A program made the translations under genes and the position numbers. Positions 1-9,546 of a stretch of 64,000 nt of DNA are shown piece after piece (position 1 is the stretch's first letter; every line of letters begins with the position of its first letter). Source of the stretch: Sphingorhabdus contaminans (GTDB lineage Bacteria; Pseudomonadota; Alphaproteobacteria; Sphingomonadales; Sphingomonadaceae); the NCBI RefSeq assembly GCF_007280415.1, contig NZ_VKKU01000001.1, positions 1,302,001-1,366,000 of the forward strand, given 5' to 3'. The notes beneath the pieces were generated by a model that saw only the letters and a program-made list of their open reading frames with translations, searched no databases and was not told where the DNA came from.

Positions 1-1269
1 TTGCATGGATACATCACTTTGCAGGATTTCCCGCGCTTCTATGCCCTTCCCCGGCTGTCGCCGTTCCCGCATCAGAAGCAAAACTGTCGATATAAAGGCG
101 ACGAAGCTGAGCAACGCGAACATCAATAGCATCGCGTCATAGCCTTCGGGATTGTCGGGTCCGGCATCGAATAAATCGTTGAGATGCCCGGCCCCATAAT
201 TTGCGGCAGCAAGGCCAAGCGACTGGATCATGTTGATCAACCCGAAAGCGGTCCCCACCCGGTGTTTTTCCACAAGCATCGCCGTAGAAGGCCAGATGAC
301 CGCCGGAATGACCGAAAAACTAAGCCCCATCAAAATGGTCGTCACCCACAAACCATAATCGGTGGTCACCAATAGGACGAAGGTCAGCGGCATCAAGGCG
401 GCGGCAAATGTCAAAAGACTTGCGCGCCGTCCGATCCGGTCAGCAAGCAGCCCAAACAGGGGCGTGGCAAAAATGGCGGCAGCGAAAACATAGGAATTGG
501 CCGTCCCCGCATCAGCAAGGTTCATACCCTTCACATCCATGAAATACTGGATCGAAAATGTGGAGCGGAACGGGAAAAACACACTCGCGAAAAGGACATT
601 GAGCCATAAAATATACCAGAAAGAACGACTGAATCCGGTCAGATCCTTTAACCGGAAACGTTCCGATTTCTGGCCGACCGCGCGAAGCTGAGGCAGTTTC
701 CTGTCGATAAGATAATAAATAAAGGCGGTTAGGACACCGGTGGCCGTCAGCCCTGCCGCAAGCCATAGGGGCGCTTGCCAGCCTTGGGCATATACTTCTG
801 CAAACCAGCTTGTCGACTTGTCCGCGCTATAGGATCCGACACGCGCCATCGAGAAAAACAGGGCAATAGCAAGCGCACCGCCGCCCAGATGGAACCATTG
901 GGCGATCCCGACCAGCAAGGCGATATAAAGCGTCTCATTACCCAGTCCGAACAGCAGTCGTCCCACCAGCATCAAACCATAAGGTTCGCCCACAGCCGTC
1001 AAAGTCGCACCAATGGTACAGATGAATGATGCGATCAGAATCGCTTTGGCGGCACCGATGCGGTCGATCAAAATGCCGCCGATCAATGCCAGTGCGATAT
1101 TTGGAAGATTGAACACAGCGTTGAGCAGGCCGATCTGGCTTTGCGTAAAGCCGCGTTCATCCCGCAACAGTCCGGCAACGGGCGCGATGGAGTCATAGGT
1201 GTAATAGCTACCCATGATCGTAAGTGCCGCAAGCGCCAGCATGAACCATTTTACATGATCGTCCCGCAT
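1..1269 (-). CDS. MFS transporter, 3' end cut by window edge
   Basis: My reading of the minus strand from ATG at 1269 stays open to base 1, giving at least 423 residues of a Major Facilitator protein, so only the last C-terminal residues are missing. It begins MRDDHVKWFMLALAAL and has many hydrophobic segments, with an MFS loop after helix 2 (GGILIDRIGAAKA) and a matching loop in the second half (LADRIGRRAS). It is an inner-membrane secondary transporter. It lies 10 bases after the FAD oxidoreductase and closes the visible part of the betaine operon, so it may move a substrate or product of that pathway. The substrate cannot be told from sequence. Confidence 0.85.
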   Translation of the reverse strand, partial: MRDDHVKWFMLALAALTIMGSYYTYDSIAPVAGLLRDERGFTQSQIGLLNAVFNLPNIALALIGGILIDRIGAAKAILIASFICTIGATLTAVGEPYGLMLVGRLLFGLGNETLYIALLVGIAQWFHLGGGALAIALFFSMARVGSYSADKSTSWFAEVYAQGWQAPLWLAAGLTATGVLTAFIYYLIDRKLPQLRAVGQKSERFRLKDLTGFSRSFWYILWLNVLFASVFFPFRSTFSIQYFMDVKGMNLADAGTANSYVFAAAIFATPLFGLLADRIGRRASLLTFAAALMPLTFVLLVTTDYGLWVTTILMGLSFSVIPAVIWPSTAMLVEKHRVGTAFGLINMIQSLGLAAANYGAGHLNDLFDAGPDNPEGYDAMLLMFALLSFVAFISTVLLLMRERRQPGKGIEAREILQSDVSMQ

Positions 1270-1279
1270 GAACCCGCTC

Positions 1280-2644
1280 CTAGGCAATTCGCGCACCTTG
1301 TCGACGCAGTTCCTGTTGCAGCATGACAATATCGATTTCGCCAAACCCCCGGTCCGTTTTGACGCCGAGGGCAGCGGCAACGCCCGCACCCTGCCCCGCA
1401 ACGGCGCAGCACATCATATTGCGGACAGCGGCATGGCTGATCTTGTCGCCGCCGATCGTTCGTCCTGTGACGATCAAATTGCGTACCTTTTTGGGTAGCA
1501 TGGCGCGGTAGGGGACGTGGAAATAGCGGCCCGTCGTGGGCAATATCAGGTAGCCATAGCCGTCGATGAATTCCGGGAAGATGCCGATGCTGTCGCTGAA
1601 CCGCGCTTCTCCCTGCACATCGGCGGCAGTCATATTATAGGCGGCATCGATTTTACGCGTATCGCGGATACCAAGCGTCATGCCGAAATTGCGGAGCTTT
1701 GCATCCTCGCACCCCGGCATGAATGCCTTCAATGCGTTTACGGCGTGCATAGCCTGTTTCCGCCCTTCCATTTCCCCGTGGGTCAGCGCGTCAGGATCTG
1801 TGCCGTCGAGATAAAGATGGCACATGTTCAGATAGGTCAAATCCCCCTGGTCCGACACAGTGCCCCATGTGCCTGCCATGGTCCTAACACTATCCGGGAT
1901 CAGCCCGGCCTCCAGCGCTTTCTGAAAGGGCTTGCGCAGGAATGGCGAGAACATCGCGTCTTCTTTTCCGGATGTCGTAACTTCCCATTCACCTCCTGCG
2001 GCCCAGTCGCTATAGGTTTGCGGATCCGATTTGACCGCGTCGATAAAGCGCGCCTTATTGACGCCGCACATGGAGAACATGACGGACACCGACATCATCT
2101 CGTCAACCGGATGCTTATGGGTCGGTGCGCCAGCGCGATAGGCGATGTCGGCATCGCCGGTGGCATCTACCACGCGCTTTGCCAGAATAGCCTCGCGTCC
2201 CGCCTTGCTTTCGACGATAACGCCGCGGATCGTATCGCCATCCATGATAGGTGCCACAAACAGACGGTGCAACATCGGGATAACCCCGGCCTCTTGCACC
2301 AGTGTGTCCGCAACGAATTTAAATCCTTCCGCGTCCAGACTGTGGCTGATTGACTGCGGCTCGGGCATGGCCGCGCCCATTTGCTTGGCGCACTCTTCAA
2401 ATTCGCGGCCAATGCCTTCGCTGTCGATGGTTTGCGGATGGCGATACCAGGCGAAGCCTTCGACGCCGACCTGCGTTATGTTGCCGCCAAAGCATCCATA
2501 TCGTTCCAGCAATACCGTTTCCACGCCCGCCCGTGCCGAAGCCAGTGCCGCCGCAAGTCCTCCGGGACCGGAGCCAACGACCAAAACATCCGTTTCACGG
2601 ATAACATCTATCTGGCGTGCAGGCTCATGGATGACCTGCTTCAT
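1280..2644 (-). CDS. FAD-dependent oxidoreductase (FAD_oxidored family)
   Basis: 454-residue flavoprotein. A Rossmann FAD-binding motif VVGSGPGGLAAALASARAG lies near residues 24-42, followed by a conserved E-R-Y-G-C-F-G-G segment and a DATGDADIAYRAG motif typical of the FAD_oxidored (PF12831) family. The C-terminal part has the second FAD contact (VTGRTIGGDKISHAAVRNM). I chose the ATG at 2644 because it overlaps the stop of the upstream GMC gene as ATGA; a TTG six codons earlier also fits the frame. Members of this family oxidise varied small molecules, and the substrate here is unknown. The operon context suggests a role next to betaine or choline breakdown. Confidence 0.82.
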   Translation of the reverse strand: MKQVIHEPARQIDVIRETDVLVVGSGPGGLAAALASARAGVETVLLERYGCFGGNITQVGVEGFAWYRHPQTIDSEGIGREFEECAKQMGAAMPEPQSISHSLDAEGFKFVADTLVQEAGVIPMLHRLFVAPIMDGDTIRGVIVESKAGREAILAKRVVDATGDADIAYRAGAPTHKHPVDEMMSVSVMFSMCGVNKARFIDAVKSDPQTYSDWAAGGEWEVTTSGKEDAMFSPFLRKPFQKALEAGLIPDSVRTMAGTWGTVSDQGDLTYLNMCHLYLDGTDPDALTHGEMEGRKQAMHAVNALKAFMPGCEDAKLRNFGMTLGIRDTRKIDAAYNMTAADVQGEARFSDSIGIFPEFIDGYGYLILPTTGRYFHVPYRAMLPKKVRNLIVTGRTIGGDKISHAAVRNMMCCAVAGQGAGVAAALGVKTDRGFGEIDIVMLQQELRRQGARIA

Positions 2645-4299
2645 CTCTGGGCCGTTTCCCAATTGTCGGCCACATAATAGGGTGCGTTTGACGGGGCGAG
2701 GAGTGGCTTGCCCAAGATATGATCCGCTCCCTTCTCGCCGATCATGATTGTCGGGGCATTCAGATTTCCTGTGGTGATCGACGGCATGACCGAACTGTCA
2801 ACAATCCGCAATCCATCCACGCCGATGACCCGCAACTCGCTGTCGACGACAGCCATCGGATCGTCGGCTGCCCCGATTTTGCACGTCCCGCATGGGTGAT
2901 AACCGCTTTCGATTTTTTCCCGGATGAAGGCATCGATTTGGTCATCTGTAACAATATCCGCGCCGGGCGCGATTTCTTCGCCGCGGAAGAGATCAAATGC
3001 CGGCTGGGCAAAAATCTCGCGCGTCAAACGGACGCCAGCGCGCATTTCGGTCCAGTCATCCGGGTGGCTCATATAGTTGAAGCGGATTACCGGTTTGTCC
3101 ATTGCAACGGCAGATCGCAGCGTGATGCTTCCCCTGCTTTTGGAACGCATGGGGCTGACATGCGCCTGAAAACCATGCCCTTCGACCATCGACTTGCCAT
3201 CATAGCGAACCGCAAGCGGGAAGAAATGATACTGGATGTCGGGATATTTTATACCCGCCCGGCTCCGAATAAATCCGCAGCTTTCAAAATGATTGGTCGC
3301 CCCGAGCCCTTTGCGCGTCAAAAGCCATTGGGCCCCTATCAGACCTTTGGCGAACCAGTTCATATAGGGATAAAGCGACACCGGCTGTTTACAGGCAACC
3401 TGAAAATAGAATTCCAGATGATCCTGCAGATTGGCACCGACGCCGGGGCGGTCGGCGACGATGTCGATGCCGTGACGACGCAGTTCCGCAGCAGGCCCAA
3501 TTCCCGACAGCATCAGCAATTGGGGGGAGTTTATCGGACCGCCCGATAAAATGACTTCGCGACTGGCGCGGGCGACATGGGGTTGTCCTGCTCTCCGATA
3601 GCGTATGCCGACGGCCCTTTTTCCTTCCATCACGATCTCTTCGGCCATGGCGTGGGCGACAACGGCCAGATTGGGACGTTTCATGGCCGGCCGCAAATAG
3701 GCTTTAGCGGCGCTGCATCGTGCGCCGTCGCGCACAGTCATATCCATCCGGCCAAAGCCTTCCTGCTGCTCGCCATTTATATCGGATGTAATGGGGTAGC
3801 CAGCTTGGGCCGCCGCGTCGATCCACGCCTGATAAAGCGGATTACGCATCGGGCCGTAGCGGGTGTCGAGCGGCCCGTCGCTACCCCGATAGCTGTCGCC
3901 ACCTTCGTCGCGTCGCTCCGCGCGCTTGAAATAGGGAAGAACATTGGCATAGCCCCAACCCTGCGCGCCCTGTTCCTGCCAAAGTTCAAAATCGAGCGGA
4001 TTGCCACGCACATAGACGAGGCCGTTTATTGATGACGACCCACCAAGCCCTTTACCGCGCGGGGCATGCATCCGGCGTCCGTTCAGATGGGGTTCCGGTT
4101 CGCTTTCATATTGCCAGTTATACTTGCGCGTATTCATTGGGATGGAGAGCGCGCTAGGCATCTGGATAAAGACAGACCTGTCTGACCCGCCATATTCAAG
4201 CACCAGCACCCTGTTCTTGCCATCGGCGCTCAACCGGTCGGCCAGCACACACCCAGCCGAGCCAGCACCGACGATGATGTAGTCATAAAGTTCAGCCAT
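2641..4299 (-). CDS. GMC-family oxidoreductase, choline-dehydrogenase-like
   Basis: 552-residue glucose-methanol-choline oxidoreductase. It starts MAELYDYIIVGAGSAGC (dinucleotide-binding motif), has the GMC signature around PRGKGLGGSSSINGLVYVRG and GPINSPQLLMLSGIGP, and ends with the catalytic-site segments YHPCGTCKIG (His) and GNLNAPTIMIGEKGAD (Asn). BetA choline dehydrogenase has the same architecture and length (about 555 residues), but other GMC alcohol dehydrogenases are equally similar at this level. It overlaps the BCCT transporter stop by 8 bases; an in-frame ATG at 4317 is the alternative start. No betaine-aldehyde dehydrogenase is present in the window, so if it is BetA it would have to carry out both oxidation steps or rely on a distant betB. 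Confidence 0.85.
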   Translation of the reverse strand: MAELYDYIIVGAGSAGCVLADRLSADGKNRVLVLEYGGSDRSVFIQMPSALSIPMNTRKYNWQYESEPEPHLNGRRMHAPRGKGLGGSSSINGLVYVRGNPLDFELWQEQGAQGWGYANVLPYFKRAERRDEGGDSYRGSDGPLDTRYGPMRNPLYQAWIDAAAQAGYPITSDINGEQQEGFGRMDMTVRDGARCSAAKAYLRPAMKRPNLAVVAHAMAEEIVMEGKRAVGIRYRRAGQPHVARASREVILSGGPINSPQLLMLSGIGPAAELRRHGIDIVADRPGVGANLQDHLEFYFQVACKQPVSLYPYMNWFAKGLIGAQWLLTRKGLGATNHFESCGFIRSRAGIKYPDIQYHFFPLAVRYDGKSMVEGHGFQAHVSPMRSKSRGSITLRSAVAMDKPVIRFNYMSHPDDWTEMRAGVRLTREIFAQPAFDLFRGEEIAPGADIVTDDQIDAFIREKIESGYHPCGTCKIGAADDPMAVVDSELRVIGVDGLRIVDSSVMPSITTGNLNAPTIMIGEKGADHILGKPLLAPSNAPYYVADNWETAQR

Positions 4300-5890
4300 C
4301 AGCGGTTTCGATTGCATCCTGATGCGCAGACGAACGGTGCAAGGCCAGCAAACCCTTCAATGTCCCGACACACATCAATAGCAGAACCCCGGCAAGCGGC
4401 AGGCCTGTGGCAATCGCACCGGCCTGCAACGATGTCAGACCGCCACTGAGCAGCAGGACGATACCTATTCCGCCAACGGCGAAGAGCCAGATCGTTTTCT
4501 GCCGCAAAGGCGTGTCGGTCCTGCCACCTGCGGTCATTGTATCGATCACCAGAGTTCCGGAATCCCATCCCGTAACAAAGAAAATAAGTATCAACGCAAT
4601 CGCGACAACCGAAGTAAATTGCGCCCAGGGGAGCGACGCGAGCAGGACAAAAAGCTGCGTATCAATCGACGCTTTTGCCAGTTCGGCACCATTTCCTGCG
4701 ACAATATGTGCAATGCTGGCATCGCCGAAGATAGTCAGCCAGATGATGCCCAGCATTGTCGGCGCAATCATGGCCCCGGCGATAAATTCACGAACGGTAC
4801 GGCCGAGGGAAATTCGGGCCATGAACATGCCCACAAAGGGCGCCCAGCTTATCCACCACGCCCAATAATAGACCGACCAATCATTGTAGAAACCCGTATC
4901 CGTCCGGCCAACGGGGTTGGAAAGTGCCGGCAACAGACCAAGATAGGTAACGCTATTACGCCCGAGATCGGCCAGCAATTGAAGCGTAGAGCCGGTCGAC
5001 AAGACAAAGACCAGCAAAGCAAAGGCGACCCACATGTTTACCTCGCTCAATATGCGTATCCCCCGGTCAATGCCGCCCCGCACAGATAAGAAGGTGATGG
5101 TAGCCATGACGCCAATCAGCATCAAAATAGTCGGTGATGAATTTGCGACGCCGTAGAGATAGCTTATTCCTGCCATCGCCTGTTGCGCGCCAAGCCCCAA
5201 GGATGTGGCCAGTCCGAAGATGGTGGCGAGCACCGCCAGTATCTCGATCACATCCCCGGCCCTGCCCCACACCGCCTTACCGAAAAGAGGGTAGAATGCC
5301 GACCGCATCGACAGAGGCATTTTATAGTCAAAGCAAAACACCGCCAGAGCCAGACCGGTGACGGTAAAGATCGCCCAAGGGTGAAGGCCCCAATCGAATA
5401 TCGTCGCCGCCATCGCCAATCCCCGCGCAGCCTCCGGATCACCGATAGCACCACCCAGGGGCGCACCTGATCCTCCGGCCATGGATGTTGTGAAATGGGT
5501 GACGGGTTCCCCAACGCCGTAAAAGACAAGGCCGATCCCCATCCCTGCGCCGAACAGCATCGCAAACCAGGATAGCCGGGAATAATCAGGAGTCGCACCC
5601 TTGCCGCCCAACCGGATCGAGCCGAGCGGTGAAATCGCGACAATGACGCAGAAAAGCAAAAGCACATTGCCTGCGGACATGAAGAACCAGTCGAAACGCG
5701 CAACCGCCCCACTGCGCAAGGCAGAGAAGAAATCGGCGGAAGCCTGTGGCGCGACGATGCTGAAAAGAATGACTATCAAAGATATCAGGGCAGTGGGCAC
5801 GAAAACGGCCGGATTGATGTGCATACCCAGCCAGTTACGGTTCGACTTTCCGTACGCGCCAAGATCAATCGCTTTATCCCAATCCGCCAA
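4292..5890 (-). CDS. BCCT-family betaine/choline/carnitine transporter
   Basis: 532 residues with about 12 hydrophobic segments. It contains the glycine-rich substrate/ion motif MGIGLVFYGVGEP (near residue 116) and the tryptophan-rich BCCT signature YYWAWWISWAPFVGMF followed by the RISLGRTVREF loop. BCCT carriers import quaternary ammonium compounds with Na+ or H+, or exchange them. The gene lies between sarcosine oxidase and a choline-dehydrogenase-like gene, which supports glycine betaine, choline or a related compound as the cargo. The start is TTG at 5890, supported by an unusually strong AGGGGGGA ribosome site; no ATG lies near it in frame. Confidence 0.9.
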   Translation of the reverse strand: MADWDKAIDLGAYGKSNRNWLGMHINPAVFVPTALISLIVILFSIVAPQASADFFSALRSGAVARFDWFFMSAGNVLLLFCVIVAISPLGSIRLGGKGATPDYSRLSWFAMLFGAGMGIGLVFYGVGEPVTHFTTSMAGGSGAPLGGAIGDPEAARGLAMAATIFDWGLHPWAIFTVTGLALAVFCFDYKMPLSMRSAFYPLFGKAVWGRAGDVIEILAVLATIFGLATSLGLGAQQAMAGISYLYGVANSSPTILMLIGVMATITFLSVRGGIDRGIRILSEVNMWVAFALLVFVLSTGSTLQLLADLGRNSVTYLGLLPALSNPVGRTDTGFYNDWSVYYWAWWISWAPFVGMFMARISLGRTVREFIAGAMIAPTMLGIIWLTIFGDASIAHIVAGNGAELAKASIDTQLFVLLASLPWAQFTSVVAIALILIFFVTGWDSGTLVIDTMTAGGRTDTPLRQKTIWLFAVGGIGIVLLLSGGLTSLQAGAIATGLPLAGVLLLMCVGTLKGLLALHRSSAHQDAIETADG

Positions 5891-5894
5891 TATA

Positions 5895-5902
5895 TCCCCC
5901 CT
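5895..5902 (-). promoter_or_regulatory. strong ribosome-binding site for the TTG-started BCCT gene
   Basis: On the minus strand AGGGGGGA precedes the TTG start codon at 5890 by four bases. It is the strongest Shine-Dalgarno match in this operon. It decides the start, and it may compensate for the weak start codon and for the 26-base gap after soxG, where translational coupling is lost. Confidence 0.6.
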
Positions 5903-5916
5903 AAAGCACGATATTG

Positions 5917-6423
5917 TCAGTGATGCGCCGCCGTCGTGAGCGACGCCCAGAGCCAGGGCGCAAAGCTGCGCCAGACTTCGACATGGAACCGGTCCTCGCC
6001 CAACCGTAGCAATATGATTTCCACCGTTTCAAAAATGGTCCGGGTTGCCCGGCCAGTTGCAAATTTATCGAGATCAAGCGGGCAGCGAGTGCGCAGTATC
6101 TCGGCGCTGCGCGGACCTTCCACGACAAGGCAGATTGCCCGCTCGCTAATGTCGACGAGCGACACCGGCAGACCGGCACCGCTGACCATATTGTACCCTG
6201 CGGGTGCGCGAAGCAGCCATTCGTCCGGGCCGAGACAGGCAATCCCCTCTTCCGTCGCACCGATTTTCTTTGGGACCTTGACGCCCAGCAACGTCTCGAG
6301 CGCCTGCGCCTGACGGGCACGCAGCGAATAGCGTGTCATTGGTACCGCCAGGCTAATCGAAATGCCCTCACCGATAAAAGGCGCGAAAGGAACCGGTTCA
6401 GTGCGTGCTAGATTATCAGACAT
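5917..6423 (-). CDS. soxG: sarcosine oxidase, gamma subunit
   Basis: 168 residues, matching the usual size of SoxG. The segments LGPDEWLLRAP, VDISERAICLVVEGPRSAEILRTRCPLDL and TIFETVEIILLRLGEDRFHVEVWRSFAPWLW follow the SoxG/GcvT-like fold. It is the small subunit of the heterotetrameric enzyme that oxidises sarcosine to glycine and formaldehyde or methylene-tetrahydrofolate in the cytoplasm. Its start overlaps the soxA stop by 8 bases, as expected for a co-translated complex. Confidence 0.92.
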   Translation of the reverse strand: MSDNLARTEPVPFAPFIGEGISISLAVPMTRYSLRARQAQALETLLGVKVPKKIGATEEGIACLGPDEWLLRAPAGYNMVSGAGLPVSLVDISERAICLVVEGPRSAEILRTRCPLDLDKFATGRATRTIFETVEIILLRLGEDRFHVEVWRSFAPWLWASLTTAAHH

Positions 6424-9277
6424 GCAGACGCGCTCCTTCTGGATCGTAAAACACCATCGACGTTACGGTCGCTCTAATCACGCCGTCGGGCATCGGAACA
6501 TAGATTGTTTCCCCCATGATTGCATGGCCGTTGGCAACAAGCCCGATAGCGATCGAGCGCCCCAGCGTTTCGCTCCAGTAGGAAGAGGTCACATGTCCGA
6601 TCATGGTCATGGGAACAGGCTGCTTTGGATCTGCTACAATCTGCGCGCCTTCTTCAAGGACCATATTGGGGTCTTCGGTCAGCAAACCGACAAGTTGTTT
6701 GCGGCCCGCAGCAACAATATCCGGTCGGGCAAGCGAACGACGTCCGACAAAGTCCGGTTTTTTCTTGCCGACGGCCCAGTCCAGTCCGGCATCATAAGGC
6801 GTAACCGTACCGTCTGTGTCCTGTCCGACAATGATGAAGCCTTTTTCCGCACGTAGAACATGCATCGCCTCGGTACCATAGGGTGTAATTCCATAGTCGG
6901 CGCCATCGGCCATCAACCGTTCCCAAAGCGCGCGGCCATAGGCGGTGGGAACGTTTATCTCGAAGCCCAGTTCACCGGTGAAGCTGACGCGGAAAAGGCG
7001 TGTCGGTACTCCGCAAATCAGGCCTTCGCGGACAGTCATATGCGGAAATGCCTCTGGCGAAAGGTCGATGCCTTGTACCAGCGGCTCTAGCAATTTGCGG
7101 GCATTGGGCCCCTGCAGCGCAATGACCGCATATTGCTCGGTCGTGCTCGTCAGCCAGACGTTGAGATCAGGCCATTCCGTCTGGAGATAGTCCTCCATCA
7201 TGTTGAGCACCCGTGCCGCGCCGCCGGTGGTCGTGGTCAGGTGGAAACGGTCCGGCGCTAACCGTGCCGAAACGCCGTCATCGGTGATGAAACCATCTTC
7301 CTTGAGCAGAAGGCCATAACGGCAGCGACCGGGCTCAAGCGCCTTCCACGGATTGGTATACATGCGGTTCAAAAACTCGGCCGCATCCGGGCCGACGACC
7401 TCAATTTTGCCCAGGGTTGATGCATCAAAGATCCCGACGCCGCCGCGCACCGCGCGGCATTCGCGGTTGACTGCTGCATGCATATCTTCCCCGGGCTGCG
7501 GGAAGTAACGCGCCCTGCGCCATTGTGCGACCAATTCGAACACCGCGCCATTTTCTTCGGCCCAGCCGTCGATATTCGTGGTGCGTGTCGCCTGGAACAG
7601 CGCACCCTTTGCGTGGCCAGCTAGAGCGCCAAAGGTCTGGGGCGTATAGGGCGGACGAAAGGTTGTAAGGCCGATATCGGGAACCGCCTTTGCCAAAGCG
7701 GTCGAGGCAATTTGAAGACCATTCAGGTTTGATGTTTTTCCCTGATCCGTTGCCATGCCATTGGTGGTGTATCGTTTGATATGCTCGATCGACCGGAACC
7801 CTTCGCGCACCGCCAAATTGATGTCCTTGGCGGTCACATCATTCTGGAAATCGACAAAGGCCTTGATCCGTGCCTGATCCCTGAGTGTCGGCAGAACGTC
7901 GAAAACGGCCCCTTTGCCAAAATCCCAATCGCCGGCGCAGGCCCCGATACTGCGGCAATTTTCGTTGGCCTGATCCGGCACATAAGCGCCCAGATCATCG
8001 CGCCATTTCAGACTTCCCTTGCTGTGTGACCACAGATGGACGCTGGGTGTCCATCCGCCTGCCATCAATAGCGCGTCGCACGGGATGGTGCGGCGGGCAT
8101 TGCCGTTGTTGGCACATATCTCAATGGAATTGACCTGATGCCGTCCACTCACACCAATGACGCTGTGATCAAGATGCACGCTAATGCCCAGTGCCGCAGC
8201 TTCTGCTTTCAGATCTCCATCCACATCCGTGCGGGCGTCAATGATGGCAGCAATCGCAATTCCCGCCTTCTTCAAGGCAAAGACATCATGCCAGCCACTG
8301 TCATGCACGGCCATCAGGGCAAGGGATTTACCGACGGCGACACCATAGCGGTTTGCAAATGTCTTGGCCGCAGAAGACAGCATGACGCCCGGCGTATCAT
8401 TGCCATCGAACACCAATGGACGTTCTATAGCGCCTTGCGCCAACAGCACTTCGCCCGCCCGAATACGCCACAGTTTTTCGCGCGGACCATCGCTGTTTTC
8501 CGGCAAATGATCCGTCAACCGCTCGACAGCCCCGATGAAATTGTCATGGTAATAGCCAAAGGCCGTCGTCCGCGTCAGGATCGTGACTTTGGCCGCCGCG
8601 TTCAACGCCTTCATGCTGCGCTCAAGCCAGGGCCACAATGCCGGATCGGCAAGTGCGCCGCCGCCCGCCTCATCCTGTTCATCGATCAAGATGACGCGTT
8701 TTCCTGTGCCCGATGCCTCCAGCGCTGCGTCCAGACCTGCAGGTCCCGCGCCGACAATCAGCAGATCGCAATGCGCATAGGTTGCGGTATAGGTGTCGGG
8801 GTCATTTTCCGTCGGTGCGTCCCCCAAGCCCGCCATTTTGCGGATGGCAGGTTCATAGAGCCGCTCCCAAAAGGAACGCGGCCACATGAAGGTCTTGTTG
8901 TAAAAGCCTGCCGGAAAGAACATTCCAAGCCGGTCGTTGATTGCGCCAAAGTCAGTCTTGAGTGAGGGCCAGCGGTTCTGGCTGCTGGCGTTCAACCCGT
9001 CATGCAATTCCACATTGGTCGCACGCAGATTTGGTGTGAAACGCCCGGGACCACGATGGATCGACACAAGGGCGTTAGGCTCCTCGTTGCCCGCAGCCAG
9101 CACGCCGCGTGGCCGGTGATATTTGAACGACCGCCCAAAAAGCGTAACGCCGTTGGCCAATAGGGCCGATGCCAGCGTATCACCGGCAAAGCCCTGATAG
9201 GTTTTTCCGTCAAACCGGAACGTGACCGGCTTGCTGCGGTCGACACGGCCACCGGCAGGCAAACGATAGCCGCTCAT
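6416..9277 (-). CDS. soxA: sarcosine oxidase, alpha subunit
   Basis: 953 residues, typical of heterotetrameric SoxA (about 965-1000). The N-terminal ferredoxin-like 2Fe-2S-fold region (residues about 15-95, KPVTFRFDGKTYQGFAGDTL) is followed by the dinucleotide-binding motif DLLIVGAGPAGLDAALEASG near 170. The last 380 residues are an aminomethyltransferase (GCV_T) domain that passes the methyl-derived carbon to tetrahydrofolate. It starts ATGA over the soxD stop. Gene order soxB-soxD-soxA-soxG is the standard sarcosine oxidase order. Confidence 0.95.
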   Translation of the reverse strand: MSGYRLPAGGRVDRSKPVTFRFDGKTYQGFAGDTLASALLANGVTLFGRSFKYHRPRGVLAAGNEEPNALVSIHRGPGRFTPNLRATNVELHDGLNASSQNRWPSLKTDFGAINDRLGMFFPAGFYNKTFMWPRSFWERLYEPAIRKMAGLGDAPTENDPDTYTATYAHCDLLIVGAGPAGLDAALEASGTGKRVILIDEQDEAGGGALADPALWPWLERSMKALNAAAKVTILTRTTAFGYYHDNFIGAVERLTDHLPENSDGPREKLWRIRAGEVLLAQGAIERPLVFDGNDTPGVMLSSAAKTFANRYGVAVGKSLALMAVHDSGWHDVFALKKAGIAIAAIIDARTDVDGDLKAEAAALGISVHLDHSVIGVSGRHQVNSIEICANNGNARRTIPCDALLMAGGWTPSVHLWSHSKGSLKWRDDLGAYVPDQANENCRSIGACAGDWDFGKGAVFDVLPTLRDQARIKAFVDFQNDVTAKDINLAVREGFRSIEHIKRYTTNGMATDQGKTSNLNGLQIASTALAKAVPDIGLTTFRPPYTPQTFGALAGHAKGALFQATRTTNIDGWAEENGAVFELVAQWRRARYFPQPGEDMHAAVNRECRAVRGGVGIFDASTLGKIEVVGPDAAEFLNRMYTNPWKALEPGRCRYGLLLKEDGFITDDGVSARLAPDRFHLTTTTGGAARVLNMMEDYLQTEWPDLNVWLTSTTEQYAVIALQGPNARKLLEPLVQGIDLSPEAFPHMTVREGLICGVPTRLFRVSFTGELGFEINVPTAYGRALWERLMADGADYGITPYGTEAMHVLRAEKGFIIVGQDTDGTVTPYDAGLDWAVGKKKPDFVGRRSLARPDIVAAGRKQLVGLLTEDPNMVLEEGAQIVADPKQPVPMTMIGHVTSSYWSETLGRSIAIGLVANGHAIMGETIYVPMPDGVIRATVTSMVFYDPEGARLHV

Positions 9278-9546
9278 TTGCGCGGCTCCCCAGCCTTATA
9301 GGTTGTTTCGAACTTGTCGGTCACGGTATCGCGAACGGCATTGAAAAAACGGCCGCAGCCATGGGTATGCCGCCAGCGTTCATGATGCCGTCCACGTGGA
9401 TTGGCGCGGAAGAACAGGAAACGCTCCCATTCCTCGTCGCTATAGCTGTCGGGGTTTGCGGGGCGAGCGATATGCGCCTGACCGGCATAGGCAAATTCGA
9501 TTTCGGGACGCTGTTCGTCGCAATAGGGACAATGGATCAGGATCAT
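9274..9546 (-). CDS. soxD: sarcosine oxidase, delta subunit
   Basis: 90-residue zinc-binding subunit. Cys6 and Cys9 (HCPYCDEQRPEIEF) pair with a C-terminal His/Cys cluster (WRHTHGCGRFF, Cys64) as in known SoxD. The DSYSDEEWERFLFFRANPRG segment is the family hallmark. The ATG at 9546 shares a base with the soxB stop, which fixes the start; the longer open frame upstream is inside soxB. Confidence 0.95.
   Translation of the reverse strand: MILIHCPYCDEQRPEIEFAYAGQAHIARPANPDSYSDEEWERFLFFRANPRGRHHERWRHTHGCGRFFNAVRDTVTDKFETTYKAGEPRK

Noticed and set aside
1517-3549. Open frames of 278 and 276 codons on the plus strand
   Set aside because: Both mirror the FAD and GMC oxidoreductase genes on the opposite strand and have no plausible ribosome site or motif.
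8138-8965. 275-codon open frame on the plus strand
   Set aside because: Antisense to soxA, inside its FAD-binding region; no support.
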